A DNA stretch of 64,000 nucleotides from Acinetobacter tibetensis (lineage in GTDB: Bacteria; Pseudomonadota; Gammaproteobacteria; Pseudomonadales; Moraxellaceae), in contig NZ_CP098732.1 of assembly GCF_023824315.1 (NCBI RefSeq), forward strand, positions 1,302,001-1,366,000. Reading direction: 5' to 3'. The notes beneath the pieces were generated by a model that saw nothing but the letters and a program-made list of their open reading frames with translations, searched no databases and was not told where the DNA came from. Positions 8,340 to 17,836 of the stretch are shown here, piece after piece; the first letter of the stretch is position 1, and every line of letters starts with the position of its first letter. The position numbers were made by a program, and so were the translations under genes.

Positions 8340-10559
8340 ATGGAAATTAAAGTCAATTATCTCGATAACCTTCGACTCGAAGCTAAATTTGATGACTTTA
8401 CTGTAATTGCTGACCAACCTATTCGCTACAAAGGCGATGGTTCAGCCCCAGGACCATTCGACTATTTCTTAGCATCTTCAGCGATGTGTGCCGCTTACTT
8501 TGTTAAGGTCTATTGCCTTGCACGTAACATTCCAACCGATAACATTCGCTTATCGCAAAATAATATTGTTGATCCTGAAGACCGCTATAAACAGATTTTT
8601 AAAATCCAAGTTGAGCTACCAGCCGATATTTCAGAAAAAGACCGCCAAGGGATTTTACGTTCGATTGACCGCTGTACAGTAAAGAAAGTGATCCAAACAG
8701 GACCTGATTTTGTCATTGAAGAAGTTGAAAGTATTGATGCAGATGCACAAGCGCTTTTAATGCCGAATCTGGCGTCTGAACACTTGACTCATATCACAGG
8801 CAAGGACTTACCTTTAGAGGAAACAATTGCCAATATGTCTGGGTTATTGGCGAACTTAGGCATGAAAATTGAAATTGCGTCTTGGCGTAATATTGTACCT
8901 AATGTGTGGTCGTTACATATTCGTGATGCGCATTCTCCGATGTGTTTCTCGAATGGTAAAGGTGCAACCAAAGAAAGTGCTTTAGCTTCAGCCTTGGGCG
9001 AGTTTATTGAACGTCTGAACTGTAATTTGTTCTATAACGATCAATTCTGGGGTGAAGAAATTGCCAATGCCGAATTTGTACATTATCCAGATGAAAAATG
9101 GTTCCAACCTGGGCCAAATGGTGAATTACCACCAGAGATTCTGGATGAGTATTGCAAAGCAATTTATGATCCTGAAAATGAACTTTTAGGCACGCATTTA
9201 TATGACACCAACTCGGGTAATGTTGAGCGTGGTATTTGTTCATTGCCTTATGTACGTCAGTCCGATGGCGAAGTGGTGTACTTCCCAACCAATTTGATTG
9301 AAAACTTATATTTAAGTAATGGTATGAGTGCGGGGAATACCCTTGCCGAAGCACAAGTACAGTGTTTATCTGAAATTTTTGAACGTGCGGTGAAGCGTGA
9401 AATCATTGAAGGTGAAATTGCACTTCCAGACGTACCTGCGGATGTACTGGCACAATATCCAAGTATTATTGAAGGGATTAAAGGCTTAGAAGAGCAAGGT
9501 TTCCCAATTTTGGTGAAAGATGCCTCATTGGGCGGCAAGTACCCAGTGATGTGCGTGACCTTAATGAACCCACGTACGGGTGGGGTATTTGCTTCGTTTG
9601 GTGCGCATCCAAATATGCAAGTGGCCATTGAGCGTAGCTTAACGGAATTAATGCAAGGTCGTAGTTTTGAAGGCCTGAATGATTTACCAAAACCGACGTT
9701 CAGTTCACAGGCGGTTACAGAGCCGAACAACTTCGTAGAACACTTTATCGATTCGAGTGGCTTGGTGTCTTGGCGTTTCTTTAGTGCGAAATCGGATTAT
9801 GACTTTGTAGACTGGGACTTCAGTGCAGAAGGGCATGCAAAAAATATCGATGAAGCCAAAATCTTGTTTGATATCCTAAAAGATATGGGCAAAGAAGTTT
9901 ATATGGCTGTTTATGAGCATTTAGGTGCAACAGCTTGCCGTATTTTAGTGCCTGGCTATTCAGAAGTGTATTTGGTTGAAGACTTAATTTGGGACAATAC
10001 CAATAAGGCGTTGTGGTTCCGCGAAGACACGCTGAATTTACACCGCCTAGATGATGAACAGCTTGAAGCCTTGGTTGAACGCTTAGAAGAAAGCGAGTTG
10101 GATGACTACACCGACATCAAAACCCTGATTGGCATTGAGTTTGATGATAATACGGTTTGGGGACAACTCACGATACTTGAACTCAAGCTAATGATTTATT
10201 TGGCTTTACAGCAATTTGAAGAAGCCAAAGATCTGGTTGAAACCTTCCTGCAATACAACACCAATACGGTTGAACGCGGTTTATTCTACCAATGTTTAAA
10301 TGTCGTGTTAGAAGTTGAACTGGATGATGAAATGGAACTTGAAGATTATGAAGTCAATTTCCGCCGTATGTTTGGTGATGAACACATGGATGCAGCCGTA
10401 GGTTCAGTCGATGGTAGCGTTCGATTCTATGGTTTAACGCCAACCAGTATGAAACTTGAAGGGTTAGATCGTCATCAACGTTTACTTGATAGTTATCAAA
10501 AACTACATGCTGCACGTGCCAAATATTCGAATCTTGCCAAAGTCGAATTGTTGGCCTAA
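8340..10559 (+). CDS. OsmC domain/YcaO domain fusion protein
   Basis: This 739-residue cytoplasmic protein joins an N-terminal OsmC-like domain (about residues 1-135, with the DYFLASSAMCAAYFVK helix and its cysteine) to a YcaO ATP-grasp-like domain (about 175-590). The YcaO part contains ATKESALASALGEFIERLNC, AEAQVQCLSEIFERAVKRE and a later glutamate-rich catalytic region. The C-terminal 150 residues are acidic and helical, like the TPR-type tail of E. coli YcaO. YcaO proteins activate amide backbones with ATP. The stand-alone E. coli type is linked to RimO-dependent modification of ribosomal protein S12. No peptide-maturation partner or precursor lies nearby, so a RiPP role is not supported. 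Confidence 0.88.
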   Translation: MEIKVNYLDNLRLEAKFDDFTVIADQPIRYKGDGSAPGPFDYFLASSAMCAAYFVKVYCLARNIPTDNIRLSQNNIVDPEDRYKQIFKIQVELPADISEKDRQGILRSIDRCTVKKVIQTGPDFVIEEVESIDADAQALLMPNLASEHLTHITGKDLPLEETIANMSGLLANLGMKIEIASWRNIVPNVWSLHIRDAHSPMCFSNGKGATKESALASALGEFIERLNCNLFYNDQFWGEEIANAEFVHYPDEKWFQPGPNGELPPEILDEYCKAIYDPENELLGTHLYDTNSGNVERGICSLPYVRQSDGEVVYFPTNLIENLYLSNGMSAGNTLAEAQVQCLSEIFERAVKREIIEGEIALPDVPADVLAQYPSIIEGIKGLEEQGFPILVKDASLGGKYPVMCVTLMNPRTGGVFASFGAHPNMQVAIERSLTELMQGRSFEGLNDLPKPTFSSQAVTEPNNFVEHFIDSSGLVSWRFFSAKSDYDFVDWDFSAEGHAKNIDEAKILFDILKDMGKEVYMAVYEHLGATACRILVPGYSEVYLVEDLIWDNTNKALWFREDTLNLHRLDDEQLEALVERLEESELDDYTDIKTLIGIEFDDNTVWGQLTILELKLMIYLALQQFEEAKDLVETFLQYNTNTVERGLFYQCLNVVLEVELDDEMELEDYEVNFRRMFGDEHMDAAVGSVDGSVRFYGLTPTSMKLEGLDRHQRLLDSYQKLHAARAKYSNLAKVELLA

Positions 10560-11206
10560 TTGATTTCATTCGATTGTAGTCATCGAGTTAATTCTAGCCA
10601 TACTTCTTGAGAAAAAGTAGTGTGGCTTTTTATTGCTATCATAATTAAAAACTGTCTTATTTAAGCACCAAGATTTATATATTAATGACTGACTTTTAAA
10701 CGCAATATATAAAAAATTATTCAAAATTTGGGGCTATTTTGAGTTTTTAAAAACCATAATTTTCTAAGTGATTCATGTCGGAAGTCCTCCTTATGAGCAA
10801 AGCCAAATGGAGGGTAACTTTTTCTATGTGTCTTCAATATTGCTTTTTAGATCAAAAAAAGAACAATTGAAAGTTGAATTGTGTATTAAAAAATCAGAAC
10901 TTTATCTCCTTTGTTTTTATAAAATTTATATGAGTTTTTGAAATTTAGTTAAAATATGTTTTTGAAAAATATATAAAAATAAATCTATTTAATTTTGTTG
11001 TTGCTGATATTTCAAGCTAAATCTTTCTTCTAGTCTAGTTAAATTTTTCATACTATTTATTAAATAAATGTTCACTATCATTTATTTGTATTTTATTATT
11101 TTACGATACATTTTGATACAACTCTAAGCGCAGCGGAACGCTAGACAATTATTTGATGATTATGAATCGAACGTTTCCTAACCATCAAACAATTGGAGAA
11201 ACAACA
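10560..11206. other. AT-rich intergenic region before ndh
   Basis: About 640 nt. It opens with a good terminator (10596-10633). A 32-codon open frame at 10775-10873 contains a stem pairing CCTCC (10786-10790) with GGAGG (10809-10813), followed by a T run. The frame has no recognisable family and is not called as a gene. From 10900 to 11100 the DNA is extremely AT-rich, as expected of a promoter or silenced region. An ATG at 11153 is in frame with ndh but lacks a good ribosome site. Confidence 0.4.
10596..10633 (+). terminator. Terminator of OsmC-YcaO gene
   Basis: AGCCATACT (10596-10604) pairs with AGTGTGGCT (10619-10627), with one G-U pair, and TTTTATT follows. It lies 37 nt past the stop codon. 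Confidence 0.75.
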
Positions 11207-12523
11207 ATGCAACTGGAAAACAAAAATTGTAAGACACGCATCGTAATTGTCGGTGGTGGAGCTGGCGGGCTTGAACTCGCTACGCGTTTGGGGAATCGTT
11301 TAGGCAAAAAAAATAAAGCCGAAATTATCTTGGTCGATGCAACTTTAACCCACATTTGGAAACCGCTTTTACATGAAGTGGCTTCAGGAACGTTGAATTC
11401 ACATGATGATGAATTGAATTACTTTGCCCATGCCAATAAAAATCATTTTGAGTTCTTTTTGGGGAAAATGATTAATATTGATCGTACCGAAAAAAAGATT
11501 CAACTTGCAGAATTAAGTTCCCATCAAGGTGAGCAAATTGCACCATGTCGTTCTATTGCTTACGATATTTTGGTGGTTTCAGTAGGATCGACTTCAAATG
11601 ATTTTAATACAGAAGGTGCAAAAGCACATTGTGTATGTCTGGATTCACGTGCACAGGCAGATTATTTACAGAAAGAGTTTTTAAATCTATATCTCCAAGC
11701 TCAAGCCAATAGCCTAATTGAAGATACGCAGCACAGCTTACTGAATATTGCGATTATTGGTGCAGGTGCAACAGGGGTTGAATTGGCAGCGGAATTGCAT
11801 TTCGCGGCGCATCAATTTTGTAAATATGGTTTAGACAGTATTCAACCAGACAATGTATGTATTACCCTAATTGAGGCGGCAGATCGAGTATTGCCAGCGC
11901 TGAATTCTAAAATATCAAGTTTGGCAGAAGCCGAATTAGTCAACATGGGTATTCAGGTCAGAACCAAAAGTCGAGTACAAAAAATTGATGAAACACACAT
12001 TTATTTTGATGATGGAACTCAATTAGCTGCTGACTTAAAAGTTTGGTCTGCGGGAATTAAAGCCCCAGATTTTCTCAATAATATTGCCGAATTAGAAACC
12101 AATCGTATTAATCAACTCATTGTTAAATCGACCTTGCAAACGACACGAGATGATTCTATTTTTGCGATGGGGGATTGTGCGAGTTATACACCAGAAGGCA
12201 AGGAGCGTCCCTTAGCACCGCGTGCTCAAGTCGCCAATCAACAGGCAATTTTTTTGGAAAAAGCCTTGGTAGCTTATATCGCAGCTCAGCCACTTCCAGA
12301 ATTTGTCTTTAAGGATAAAGGCTCACTCGTGTCTTTAAGTGACCGTAATAGTGTTGGACATGTCATGGGCAATATCAATATTGAAGGCTTTGTTGCTCGT
12401 TTAATGTATATGTCACTGTACCGATTTCATCAAATTGCATTGCACGGGCTATTTAAAACCAGCATTTTGATGTTAAAGGATGTGTTATCTAAGTCGGCTA
12501 GACCGCAATTAAAAATGCATTGA
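11207..12523 (+). CDS. ndh: Type II NADH dehydrogenase (NDH-2)
   Basis: This 438-residue FAD enzyme passes electrons from NADH to quinone at the inner membrane without pumping protons. It has the FAD-binding GGGAGGLELATRLG near the N-terminus, the NADH-binding GAGATGVELAAEL, the AMGDCASYTPEG segment that contacts FAD, and LAPRAQVANQQA. The C-terminal amphipathic region (about 395-430) anchors NDH-2 to the membrane. I chose the ATG at 11207 because GGAGAA lies 6 nt upstream and the Rossmann strand follows at once. An upstream ATG at 11153 would add 18 unconserved residues. Confidence 0.9.
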   Translation: MQLENKNCKTRIVIVGGGAGGLELATRLGNRLGKKNKAEIILVDATLTHIWKPLLHEVASGTLNSHDDELNYFAHANKNHFEFFLGKMINIDRTEKKIQLAELSSHQGEQIAPCRSIAYDILVVSVGSTSNDFNTEGAKAHCVCLDSRAQADYLQKEFLNLYLQAQANSLIEDTQHSLLNIAIIGAGATGVELAAELHFAAHQFCKYGLDSIQPDNVCITLIEAADRVLPALNSKISSLAEAELVNMGIQVRTKSRVQKIDETHIYFDDGTQLAADLKVWSAGIKAPDFLNNIAELETNRINQLIVKSTLQTTRDDSIFAMGDCASYTPEGKERPLAPRAQVANQQAIFLEKALVAYIAAQPLPEFVFKDKGSLVSLSDRNSVGHVMGNINIEGFVARLMYMSLYRFHQIALHGLFKTSILMLKDVLSKSARPQLKMH

Positions 12524-12571
12524 TATTTCATAGAAAAATTTAGTCTATTGATATAAATCGGTATAAATAGC

Positions 12572-12589
12572 CAGCTCAAATTTGAGCTG
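12572..12589. repeat. Perfect 18-bp palindrome
   Basis: CAGCTCAAATTTGAGCTG is self-complementary over its full length, about 50 nt after the ndh stop codon. There is no loop and no T tract, so it suits a dimeric protein binding site as well as a hairpin. Function unknown. Confidence 0.5.
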
Positions 12590-13070
12590 ATTGTTACTCA
12601 TTTATTGGGCTAATGATCAGGTTAAATTTGAGTTTTTTACGCAAATTTACTCCCAATTAAAAAAATATTGTGCTTGGTTGAGTTAAATAATTTTCATGCT
12701 TTATCGCTTCAAGGTTTACATCATAATCTCCAACTTTGATCTCAACTGAATAGCCATCTATTAAAACCCTCACTCAAGCAGTGTCGTAAAATGCTAAGTG
12801 AATGTCGTCTTATGTGAAGTGGTGCAGCTCTATTCAAGGAGCATATGCTGAAATAACAGTAAGTTAGTTATATACCTGTTATGAATGGCAGAGGTTCGTG
12901 AAATTGTTATATTGAAAGTCGTATGTATCGTAGAGGCAACGGGCTTAGCAAGTCTTGTTAAGTACAACAAAGCATTAAACTATTGCACAACATCTTCTAT
13001 TGTCATCATCAAATTTTGTATTGAGAAACACATCTTATTGATGATATCTGAGATAGGATGCGCACTACAA

Positions 13071-13105
13071 TAAATGATAGTGTAATTAATAGTAATTATC
13101 ATTTA
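13071..13105. promoter_or_regulatory. Putative Fur operator of siderophore biosynthesis genes
   Basis: TAAATGATA (13071-13079) and TATCATTTA (13097-13105) are perfect inverted arms, with ATAGTAATTATC-type sequence between them. The pattern matches overlapping GATAAT-like Fur half-sites. It lies 68 nt before the first synthetase ATG, where iron-loaded Fur would block transcription. Assignment rests on pattern and context. Confidence 0.75.
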
Positions 13106-13172
13106 CATTTTAAATTGATCAGTATATCTTATGCCTCACACTATTTTTACTTAATAGATAGAAGTGATAACG

Positions 13173-14963
13173 ATGAAATCAATTACGGATAAGATCGCTT
13201 TACAACATTTAATTAATTCATATCTACAAGAAACAGGAAATGGACATTTGATTCCCGTGACCGAGCAATCACAACATTTACGTGAGCAGGGTCAGAGCAA
13301 GGTTTTGGTGTGTATTCCTTTGGATAGCATTGCTGGATATGTTTATGCACCGCTTGAATATATGAGTAAAGTGGGTCGGCATCGTTTGGCTGATTTACCA
13401 TGGGTTGAGCAAGATAATCAAATTTTAAAAATTAGTGCTGTAAATTTGGCCGCCAATTTATTGGAAAATCTAACTATAAAAGAGAGTGAAAAACAGTTAG
13501 ATAGCTCATCTTTACTGGAGTGCTGGATTCAAAGCCGTCGGGCATTACAACAGTTTTTAACTCATCGAAAAGATCAAATGGATGAAGTCATTGCGCCGAA
13601 GCAAAACTTTGTTCAAAGTGAGCAAGCACTTGTCCTTGGACATAGTATGCATCCTTCACCTAAAAGCCGTCAGGGTTTTGTACAAGATGATTGGAAGCGT
13701 TATTCGCCAGAAACTCAGACCGCTTTCAAAATGCATTTTTTATATGTGCATCCAGATTATGTCATTCATGATAATGCGCATAATTTATCGATTCCGAGCC
13801 AATTAAAACAAGATTTAGCAGCATACTTTAATACTTATCATCATGAAAAAATGGCGCAGCATCCTGATTACGCGTTGCTGCCGTTGCATCCGTGGCAGGC
13901 AAGATATTTAAAAGACAAAGACTGGTATCAGCAGTTGTTACATGAGGGAGCATTGATTGATTTTGGTGCTTTGGGCTGGGATGTTAAGGCGACGACATCA
14001 GTGCGAACTTTATATAGTGAGCAAGCACCTTGGATGTTTAAGGCTTCAATGACTGTGGCTGTGACCAATTCGATTCGTGTGAATCTCTATAAAGAGTGCC
14101 ATCGCGGTTTATTGAGCTACCAATTATGGAATGATGACTGTCTTGCAGATTTTAGACAACGTAATCCACGATTACAGACCATCAGTGATCCCGCTTGGAT
14201 TGCATTAAAAGTGAATGGTCAAGTTCTGGATGAAACCATCTGTATTCTAAGGGAAAACCCATTCAAGCAAAGTGATGATGTAACCTGTATTGCTTCGTTG
14301 TGCCAAGATCATCCGTTTGAATCTAAAAATCGTTTTAGTCAAATTTTTGCTGAAGTTTCAACGCAGACTGGACTGAGTCAAACAGATGTGGCTTTACAGT
14401 GGTTCGAGCGCTTTTTAGAAATTACAATTTTACCCCTTATGGAGTTGTACCATGAGTTTGGTATGGCATTTGAAGCCCATCAGCAAAATACACTGATTGA
14501 ACTTGAAGATGGAATGCCAAAAAATGTTTGGTTTAGAGACAATCAAGGTTTTTATTATATTCAAGAATTAGCCAACGAAATTTTGGCACGTTTTCCGACC
14601 TTGGCGACAGAGGGTCAGGCAGTTTGCCCACAGGCTTTAGTGGATGAGCGTTTCCGATATTACTTTATTGGGAATACCTTATTTGGTTTGATTAATGCAA
14701 TTGGTATAACGGGGGTAGTTCAAGAACAGCAACTGATTGAAAAATTACAATCTTATTTAACTCAAGCGTATCAAAAATATCCTGAAAGCCAACTGTTAAA
14801 GACAGTTTTACATCAAAGTACATTCCCTTATAAAGGTAATTTGATGACGCGCTTGTATGAATTGGACGAGCTACAAGCCGATATTTCTCAACAGTCGATT
14901 TATGTCAATTTAAAAAACCCACTGTATGTTGCCCAAACTGTAGTGGAGACTGAACATGCTTGA
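13173..14963 (+). CDS. IucA/IucC family siderophore synthetase (first of three)
   Basis: This 596-residue NRPS-independent siderophore (NIS) synthetase adenylates a carboxylate, usually citrate, and condenses it with an amine or hydroxylamine. Family motifs include GHSMHPSPKSRQGF (about residues 155-168), LPLHPWQARYL, KASMTVAVTNSIRVN and the C-terminal FerricReductase-like helices with EFGMAFEAHQQN. It heads the operon directly after a Fur-like dyad. I prefer the ATG at 13173 over the GTG at 13164 because GAAG lies about 9 nt upstream. The next gene overlaps its end by 8 nt. Its order in the pathway and its exact substrate cannot be read from sequence. Confidence 0.92.
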   Translation: MKSITDKIALQHLINSYLQETGNGHLIPVTEQSQHLREQGQSKVLVCIPLDSIAGYVYAPLEYMSKVGRHRLADLPWVEQDNQILKISAVNLAANLLENLTIKESEKQLDSSSLLECWIQSRRALQQFLTHRKDQMDEVIAPKQNFVQSEQALVLGHSMHPSPKSRQGFVQDDWKRYSPETQTAFKMHFLYVHPDYVIHDNAHNLSIPSQLKQDLAAYFNTYHHEKMAQHPDYALLPLHPWQARYLKDKDWYQQLLHEGALIDFGALGWDVKATTSVRTLYSEQAPWMFKASMTVAVTNSIRVNLYKECHRGLLSYQLWNDDCLADFRQRNPRLQTISDPAWIALKVNGQVLDETICILRENPFKQSDDVTCIASLCQDHPFESKNRFSQIFAEVSTQTGLSQTDVALQWFERFLEITILPLMELYHEFGMAFEAHQQNTLIELEDGMPKNVWFRDNQGFYYIQELANEILARFPTLATEGQAVCPQALVDERFRYYFIGNTLFGLINAIGITGVVQEQQLIEKLQSYLTQAYQKYPESQLLKTVLHQSTFPYKGNLMTRLYELDELQADISQQSIYVNLKNPLYVAQTVVETEHA

Positions 14964-16362
14964 TTTTATCGGTATTGGTTTAGGACCATTTAATTTAAGT
15001 TTGGCTGCATTGCTCAATCAACATGCTTCACTGAAATATCAATTTGTGGATAAGCGGCATGAGTTTGACTGGCATGCAGGCATACAGTTGCCGAATGCGA
15101 TGATGCAAGTTCCCTTCATGGCAGACTTGGTTAGTTTGGTCGAACCGACCAGCCCCTATAGTTTTCTGAATTATTTAAAAGCCCATCAGCGTTTATATAA
15201 GTTTTATTTTCGGGAAAATATGTATATTCCACGGCAAGAATATAATCACTATTGCCAGTGGGTGGTCAAACAATTACGTAATTTACAGTTTGCAAGCCGC
15301 GTAACAGACATTGCACCTATTTCAGGTGGTTTTCAGGTGATTACTGAGCATAAAGGTCGTTTGTCGGTTCAACAAACCCAAAAGTTGGTCTTAGGTACAG
15401 GCACTATACCTAAGTTACCGCAACCGCTACAGCGGGTGGCTGAGCAGACACAGCAGTGTATACATTCATCAAATTATATCGATCAGTGTAAGGATCATTT
15501 ATCAGGAAATGTAGTCCTGATTGGTTCAGGTCAGTCTGCCGCTGAGATATTCATAGATTTATTTGATAAGCAAATACATCCTGAAACGGGTAAATCACAA
15601 TTTCATTTATATTGGCTGACGCGTTCGGCTGGGTTTTTCCCGATGGAAAATACGCCACTCGGTTTGGAAAGTTTTAGCCCAGACTATATGTCGTATTTTT
15701 ATCACTTGCCTAAAAAACTCAAAGATACTTTACCTGTGACACAGGCAAATTTATATAAAGGCATTAGTGCTAAAACCATTCGTGATATTTATGAGCGCTT
15801 ATATCAGCGTAGCATTGGAGATGCAGAGATACATGTCACGATTGCAGGACATCATCAGCTTGAAAATGCTGAAATAATCAACGGAAAAAGTGTTCAACTG
15901 AAATTTTTCCAAACCCAGAAACAGCAAGTTTTAAACCTTCAGGCCAGCATGGTGATTGCGGCAACGGGTTATCAATATCCTTCGTTAGACTTTTTAACTA
16001 AGTTGAGTCGTGATATTCCCCTAGATGGACAAAATCATTGGGAGATCAATGAACACCATCAACTGAACTATCAAGGTGAAGGCAAAATTTATATTCAGAA
16101 TACTGATTTGCGACATCATGGCGTGGGTACACCTGACTTAGGATTAGGGGCTTTTCGTTCTGCAAAAATTGCCAATCAGATTTTGGGTGAGTCTTATTTC
16201 AATATCGAAGGGCGACAAAGTTTTCAGGATTTTCACTACCAAGAATCTGATCGTCCATTTGCGAAGAGTGCGATATCTAAAACCCATGCTCGTACGGATG
16301 TGATGTCATCGCAGATTTCAAGAAAAGCTGCGGATCACTACCCTGAATATTTGATGAAGTAG
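14956..16362 (+). CDS. FAD-dependent amine N-hydroxylase (IucD/RhbE-like)
   Basis: A 468-residue flavin monooxygenase of the lysine/ornithine N-hydroxylase class that makes the hydroxylamine used in hydroxamate siderophores. It has the FAD site GIGLGPFNLSLA at the very N-terminus, the NADPH site LIGSGQSAAEIFIDL (about residue 190) and the C-terminal ATGYQYP motif. In related Acinetobacter siderophores the substrate is 1,3-diaminopropane, made by dat and ddc gene products encoded elsewhere. That substrate is inferred here. The ATG overlaps the stop of the upstream synthetase by 8 nt, indicating translational coupling. Confidence 0.92.
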   Translation: MLDFIGIGLGPFNLSLAALLNQHASLKYQFVDKRHEFDWHAGIQLPNAMMQVPFMADLVSLVEPTSPYSFLNYLKAHQRLYKFYFRENMYIPRQEYNHYCQWVVKQLRNLQFASRVTDIAPISGGFQVITEHKGRLSVQQTQKLVLGTGTIPKLPQPLQRVAEQTQQCIHSSNYIDQCKDHLSGNVVLIGSGQSAAEIFIDLFDKQIHPETGKSQFHLYWLTRSAGFFPMENTPLGLESFSPDYMSYFYHLPKKLKDTLPVTQANLYKGISAKTIRDIYERLYQRSIGDAEIHVTIAGHHQLENAEIINGKSVQLKFFQTQKQQVLNLQASMVIAATGYQYPSLDFLTKLSRDIPLDGQNHWEINEHHQLNYQGEGKIYIQNTDLRHHGVGTPDLGLGAFRSAKIANQILGESYFNIEGRQSFQDFHYQESDRPFAKSAISKTHARTDVMSSQISRKAADHYPEYLMK

Positions 16363-16376
16363 GGCTGGGAATAGGC

Positions 16377-17813
16377 ATGGCTGAAATGTCAAAGTTAGAT
16401 TCTCACGCGACTTCTGATACTTTGGTGTCGCAACGTTGCGTTATGCTCTCCGTGATGCTGGGTACAGGTACAGTAAGTATTAATAACAGTAGTTTTAATC
16501 CTGCTATTCCTCAACTGATGCAAGATTTCCAAATTGCTGAAGCAACGGTAAGTTGGGTCATGGTGATTTTCCTTTTAACCATGAGTCTAAGCTTGCTGCT
16601 GACTGGTTTTCTCAGTCAGCGTTGGGGCAAGCGTCGTGTGTATTTAGCTGCATTAAGTCTTTTTATGTTGAGCTCGGTTTGTGGGGCTTTCGCTTCGCAA
16701 TTTGAGACCGTGTTAACGGTCCGAGCCTTACAAGGATTTGCCAGTGGGCTGATGATTCCTTTGTCATTGGGAATTATTTTTTCAGTTACGCCGAAAGAAC
16801 AGAGGGGTGCAGCAACGGGGCTATGGGGAGCAATGATTATGCTGACCTTAGCCTGCGGTCCAATGTTAGGTGCATTGATGCTCGCTGTGTCCAGTTGGCA
16901 TGCCTTATTTTTATTAAATGTACCATTGGCAATCATTGCTTTAATCATGGGGTGGTTTTATCTGCCTCGGCAACCCGCCATGCAAAATTTAAAATTTGAC
17001 TGGCTTGGTTTTGGATTATTGTCAATTCTCATTATTTGCTTCGTGTTGGCTTTAAGTCTTATTCAACAATTGCAGGATATCTATCAGCCTGCGTTCTGGT
17101 GGTTATTGGGACTGAGTGGTTTTGCAGGGTTTGGATTTTTTTGGGCTAGCCGAAAAAAGTCAGATGCCATTATTACTTGGTCTTTATTTCAAAGTCGTGA
17201 GTTTAATTACAGTTTGATGTTATCGGTTGTGCATACCATCGGCTTATTTTTGAGCTTATTTTTGATTCCTCTACTCATTCAAAATAGTTTGCAGTTAAGT
17301 CCACTTTGGTCAGGGCTATTACTCATGAGTAGTGCCTTAACCACCAGCTTGTGTAGTAAACGTGCTGGTCGCTATTTAGATCAGCATGGGGCAAAACGGC
17401 TGTTAAGTGTGGGTATCGTGCTGACCGCAATATCCTTTGTTGGCTTAGGGTTGGCAGCTAATCACTCTATCGTCTTATTAATGCTGTGCATGGTGATGCA
17501 TGGTTTGGGGTTTGGCTTGTCTTATATGCCTGCGACCACAGCAGGACTGAATCATTTACCCAATCCAGAACTTGTGACACATGGTGCGGCTGTAAATAAC
17601 TTATTGCGTAGGCTTTGCGCTGCAATTGCAGTCGTGATAGCCGCACTTTATTTGCAAATACACACGCAAAATTTCTTAGAAAGTCCTGAATTAGCCATCG
17701 TACAAAGGCACGTCATTCAAGAGCTATTTTTCTTCTGCGCCTGCATAACGCTCTTGGCCCTGCCTTTTGCATGGAAGTTTCCGCATCAAAAACAGCAACA
17801 TATACACATTTAA
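16377..17813 (+). CDS. MFS transporter, probable siderophore exporter
   Basis: A 478-residue inner-membrane protein with about 14 hydrophobic segments, fitting the DHA2 drug:proton antiporter branch of the major facilitator superfamily. Visible motifs are the loop 2-3 signature GFLSQRWGKRRVY and GLMIPLSLGIIF in the following helices. Its place between N-hydroxylase and second synthetase argues for export of the finished siderophore. A second ATG three codons in (16386) is an alternative start. The end of the gene overlaps the longest open frame of the next gene but not its preferred start. Confidence 0.85.
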   Translation: MAEMSKLDSHATSDTLVSQRCVMLSVMLGTGTVSINNSSFNPAIPQLMQDFQIAEATVSWVMVIFLLTMSLSLLLTGFLSQRWGKRRVYLAALSLFMLSSVCGAFASQFETVLTVRALQGFASGLMIPLSLGIIFSVTPKEQRGAATGLWGAMIMLTLACGPMLGALMLAVSSWHALFLLNVPLAIIALIMGWFYLPRQPAMQNLKFDWLGFGLLSILIICFVLALSLIQQLQDIYQPAFWWLLGLSGFAGFGFFWASRKKSDAIITWSLFQSREFNYSLMLSVVHTIGLFLSLFLIPLLIQNSLQLSPLWSGLLLMSSALTTSLCSKRAGRYLDQHGAKRLLSVGIVLTAISFVGLGLAANHSIVLLMLCMVMHGLGFGLSYMPATTAGLNHLPNPELVTHGAAVNNLLRRLCAAIAVVIAALYLQIHTQNFLESPELAIVQRHVIQELFFFCACITLLALPFAWKFPHQKQQHIHI

Positions 17814-17836
17814 AATTTAATATGAAGGAATCGGTT

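Larger units (their letters stand above)
12524..13172. other. Intergenic region before siderophore locus
   Basis: About 650 nt. Near its start an 18-bp perfect palindrome occurs (12572-12589). An open frame at 12885-13073 has no family signature and lies in what looks like promoter DNA, so it is not called. The last 100 nt carry the Fur-like dyad that probably controls the siderophore genes. Confidence 0.45.

Noticed and set aside
8340..10559. Possible RiPP cluster because of the YcaO domain
   Set aside because: No precursor peptide, dehydrogenase or exporter nearby, and the domain layout is that of stand-alone YcaO proteins.
10354..10569. Antisense frames within the OsmC-YcaO gene
   Set aside because: They mirror codon structure of the real gene and show no independent signature.
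12885..13073. 62-codon frame upstream of the siderophore operon
   Set aside because: Poor composition, no ribosome site and it runs into the Fur-like dyad. Likely promoter DNA.
17771..17836. Longer N-terminus of the second synthetase
   Set aside because: It overlaps the MFS gene, while the ATG at 17837 has a better ribosome site.
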